Assembly: GCA_027620105.1 (NCBI GenBank)
Contig: JAQCIA010000043.1
Location: forward strand, 1 to 10,601
Reading direction: 5' to 3'
Origin: Verrucomicrobiota bacterium
GTDB taxonomy: Bacteria; Verrucomicrobiota; Kiritimatiellia; UBA8416; JAIOPI01
Length of the DNA stretch: 10,601 bases
Under the pieces are notes generated by a model. The model did no database searches, was not told where the DNA came from, and saw nothing but the letters and a program-made list of their open reading frames with translations. Below, one piece after another: positions 8,732-10,601 of this stretch. The position numbers and the translations under genes are program-made. The stretch's first letter is position 1. Each line of letters opens with the position of its first letter.

Positions 8732-9772
8732 TTAAACGTCCGCGTCCGGAGGCTGCGGACCACCGGGTGTGGCGACGGCGGGGCAGAGGGTGCGCAGGGC
8801 CTTTTTGAGGGCAGCGAGGCCCGCGCCGGTCAGCGCGGAAATTTCAAGGGGCTTGATGCGGAGCTTGCGCTTGAATTCCTTCAGGTTCGCGGCGGCTTCC
8901 GGCAGGTCCATCTTGTTGGCGACGCAGATGGATTCGCGCTTGAGCAGGTCGCGGCTGTAGAGGCCGAGTTCGTTGCGCAGGACGCGGTAATCTTCATAGG
9001 GCTTGCGTCCATCCACACCGGCCATGTCGATGACATAGACCAGCACCTGTGAGCGCTCGACATGGCGCAGGAAGGCATGCCCCAGGCCCACGCCGGAGTG
9101 GGCGCCCGGGATCAATCCGGGAATGTCGGCCACGCGCAGGCGCGAATAGTCGTCATAGAACACCGTGCCCATAATCGGATGGAGCGTGGTGAAGGGATAG
9201 GGGGCAACCTTGGGGTGTGCCTTGCTGATGCTGCTGATGAGTGCGGATTTTCCGGCATTGGGAAACCCCACCAGCCCGACTTCGGCGACAATTTTCAGTT
9301 CCAGCTGCAGCTCGACATCTTTGCCGAGCTCACCATCGGTATGTTCCATGGGGGTCTGGTGCGTGGCGCTGCGCCAGTGCCAGTTGCCTTTGCCGCCTTT
9401 GCCGCCTTTGGCCACAATCATCTCGGCGTGGTCATCGATCAGTTCGCCGAGGACGGCACCGGTGGCACGGTCGTGGATGACGGTGCCGCAGGGGACGTCG
9501 ATCACGATATCCTTACCATCGTGACCGGTCATGCGCGCACCGCCCCCCTTGTCGCCAGGGGTGGCGCGGCGGCGGGGGGCGTAATAGATCGCGAGGAGGG
9601 AGTCGACGTCGTCGCTGGCTTTCAGAATCACGTGACCGCCGCGGCCGCCGTCGCCGCCATCGGGCCCCCCTTTGGGGACGAATTTTTCGCGGCGGAAACT
9701 GACCACACCGTTGCCGCCGTTGCCGGCGGTGGCGTGCAGGGTGATCGAGTCAACGAATACGCGGGCTTTCAT
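8732..9772 (-). CDS. obg: Obg family GTPase, large-subunit ribosome assembly
   Basis: Obg (CgtA) is a GTPase that binds the 50S precursor and couples its assembly to the GTP and ppGpp state of the cell. The 346 residues begin with the glycine-rich Obg fold (1 to about 160), with its GNGGNG, GGPDGGDGGRGG and KGGKGGKGN turns. The G domain follows: G1 GFPNAGKS (169-176), switch I/G2 PFTTLHP (193-199), G3 DIPG (216-219), G4 NKMD (286-289) and G5 SALTG (312-316). It stops soon after the G domain with a short Pro-rich tail, so there is no sizeable extra C-terminal domain. It is last in the rplU-rpmA-obg operon, 49 bp after rpmA, and lacks an obvious Shine-Dalgarno, so it may rely on read-through from upstream. 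Confidence 0.97.
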   Translation of the reverse strand: MKARVFVDSITLHATAGNGGNGVVSFRREKFVPKGGPDGGDGGRGGHVILKASDDVDSLLAIYYAPRRRATPGDKGGGARMTGHDGKDIVIDVPCGTVIHDRATGAVLGELIDDHAEMIVAKGGKGGKGNWHWRSATHQTPMEHTDGELGKDVELQLELKIVAEVGLVGFPNAGKSALISSISKAHPKVAPYPFTTLHPIMGTVFYDDYSRLRVADIPGLIPGAHSGVGLGHAFLRHVERSQVLVYVIDMAGVDGRKPYEDYRVLRNELGLYSRDLLKRESICVANKMDLPEAAANLKEFKRKLRIKPLEISALTGAGLAALKKALRTLCPAVATPGGPQPPDADV

Positions 9773-9821
9773 GGGAATTGGCGAAGGTGGACATCGCCCG
9801 CAAAGCCCCAGCCGGGCATGC

Positions 9822-10082
9822 TCAGGCGACGGCGACCGCGAGGGGCGACACGTTTACGCGCCGGCCACCACGATCAAATTTAACGATGCCGGTCGCGACA
9901 GAGAACAGCGTATCGTCACCACCGCGGCGGACGTTGGCGCCGGGCTTGTAGCGAGTGCCGCGCTGACGGACGATGATGGAACCGGCCGTGATCATCTGGC
10001 CGCCGTAGGCCTTGATGCCAAGGCGCCGGCCGGCGCTGTCACGACCGTTCTTTGCTGAACCGCTGGATTTATGTGAGGCCAT
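9822..10082 (-). CDS. rpmA: 50S ribosomal protein bL27
   Basis: bL27 lies at the peptidyl-transferase centre, where its flexible N-terminus reaches towards the P-site tRNA. The 86 residues match the family length and show MASHKSSGSAKNGRDSAGRRLG at the N-terminus and AGSIIVRQRGT (about 33-43) in the core. The protein starts directly with the mature-type N-terminus, without the cleaved leader found in Firmicutes. AAGGGAG (10090-10096) sits 7 nt before the ATG. It is the middle gene of the rplU-rpmA-obg operon, 28 bp after rplU. Confidence 0.97.
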   Translation of the reverse strand: MASHKSSGSAKNGRDSAGRRLGIKAYGGQMITAGSIIVRQRGTRYKPGANVRRGGDDTLFSVATGIVKFDRGGRRVNVSPLAVAVA

Positions 10083-10089
10083 GGCTGTT

Positions 10090-10096
10090 CTCCCTT
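10090..10096 (-). promoter_or_regulatory. Ribosome binding site of rpmA
   Basis: AAGGGAG on the minus strand lies 7 nt before the rpmA ATG at 10082, in the 28-bp gap after rplU. It is the clearest Shine-Dalgarno in this operon. Confidence 0.75.
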
Positions 10097-10110
10097 GCGC
10101 CCTGCATCAC

Positions 10111-10425
10111 TCAGGCAATGGTGTCCACGCGCAGCACGGTGAGTTGCTGGCGGTGCCCCTGCTTGCGGTGATAGCCCTTGCGGCGCTTTTTCTTGAACGA
10201 AACAACTTTGTCGGCGAGCACGTGCTCAATCACGGTGGAGGTGACGCTGGCGCCCTGCACATCCGGGGTGCCCAGCTTTAGCGCGCTGCCATCCGAGACG
10301 GCGAGCACCTTTTCCAACTGCACTTGTTGGCCGACGGGACTGTCCAGGCGCTCGACGCGCAAGGTGTCGTTCGGCTTCACGCGGTACTGTTTTCCGCCCG
10401 TTTCAATAACAGCGTAGGCTTCCAT
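10111..10425 (-). CDS. rplU: 50S ribosomal protein bL21
   Basis: bL21 binds 23S rRNA in the large subunit. With the ATG at 10425 the protein has 104 residues (103 in E. coli). It starts MEAYAVIETGGKQYRVK, the family hallmark, and ends with the basic KKKRRKGYHRKQGHRQ stretch (about 77-92) typical of its rRNA-binding end. An upstream in-frame ATG at 10470 would add 15 unconserved residues and lies only about 12 nt from the predicted transcript start, so I reject it. It is first in the rplU-rpmA-obg operon, with its promoter predicted at 10489-10516. Confidence 0.96.
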   Translation of the reverse strand: MEAYAVIETGGKQYRVKPNDTLRVERLDSPVGQQVQLEKVLAVSDGSALKLGTPDVQGASVTSTVIEHVLADKVVSFKKKRRKGYHRKQGHRQQLTVLRVDTIA

Positions 10426-10488
10426 GGACCCAAACCCCCGAGATCGTAGGCGCGGCCCTGTGCCCGCCATTTTGTCAAAGGGGTGAAC

Positions 10489-10516
10489 AGTATCGAAAGG
10501 GATGGGGCGATGTCAA
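10489..10516 (-). promoter_or_regulatory. Predicted sigma70 promoter of rplU-rpmA-obg
   Basis: On the minus strand, a perfect TTGACA (10511-10516) lies 16 bp before GATACT (10489-10494, 4 of 6). Transcription would start near 10482 and leave a 57-nt leader before rplU. The remaining bases to the window end (10517-10601) show no gene. Confidence 0.55.
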
Positions 10517-10601
10517 GGGGTGCGGGGTAGGGACAGTCGTTCAGAAAACGCGGGGGCTGCTGCTGCGGGGACGGCGGTGGCGAGCAGATTGGGGGAAGCG
10601 T

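Noticed and set aside
10473..10478. A second perfect TTGACA on the minus strand close to rplU
   Set aside because: No acceptable -10 box lies 16-18 bp downstream. The nearest candidate is 24 bp away, so the promoter at 10489-10516 is preferred.

Overview
This GC-rich window looks like bacterial chromosome carrying mostly core genes. There is no sign of plasmid, phage, transposon or CRISPR sequence. The long-form GyrB ending in an ENALNVRNLDV-type tail, the GyrA style, and EF-P next to its lysyl-ligase suggest a Gram-negative-type bacterium. My best guess is the Planctomycetota-Verrucomicrobiota (PVC) neighbourhood, but this rests on remembered family resemblance and is low confidence.

Layout. 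(1) Positions 6-1472 (+) encode an unrecognised exported coiled-coil protein with a C-terminal membrane anchor, probably cut at its N-terminus by the window edge. (2) It converges on a gyrB-gyrA operon on the minus strand (6537 down to 1550, 5 bp between the genes). A strong hairpin lies between the two transcription units. (3) Positions 6538-7087 form a divergent control region between gyrB and efp. It holds a gyrB promoter, an efp promoter, a possible small RNA unit ending in an orphan intrinsic terminator, and two related palindromes in inverted orientation. (4) efp (7088-7651) and epmA (7756-8649) lie on the plus strand: elongation factor P and the enzyme that attaches beta-lysine to it. 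(5) epmA converges on the conserved minus-strand operon rplU-rpmA-obg (10425 down to 8732), with a good sigma70-type promoter at 10489-10516.

How the genes fit together. GyrA and GyrB form the A2B2 gyrase that supercoils DNA. EF-P and EpmA relieve ribosome stalling at proline runs. L21, L27 and the GTPase Obg belong to the large ribosomal subunit and its assembly. The window is therefore mainly housekeeping for DNA topology and translation. The least explained parts are the 550-bp gyrB-efp spacer and the first gene. I found no clear new multi-gene system.
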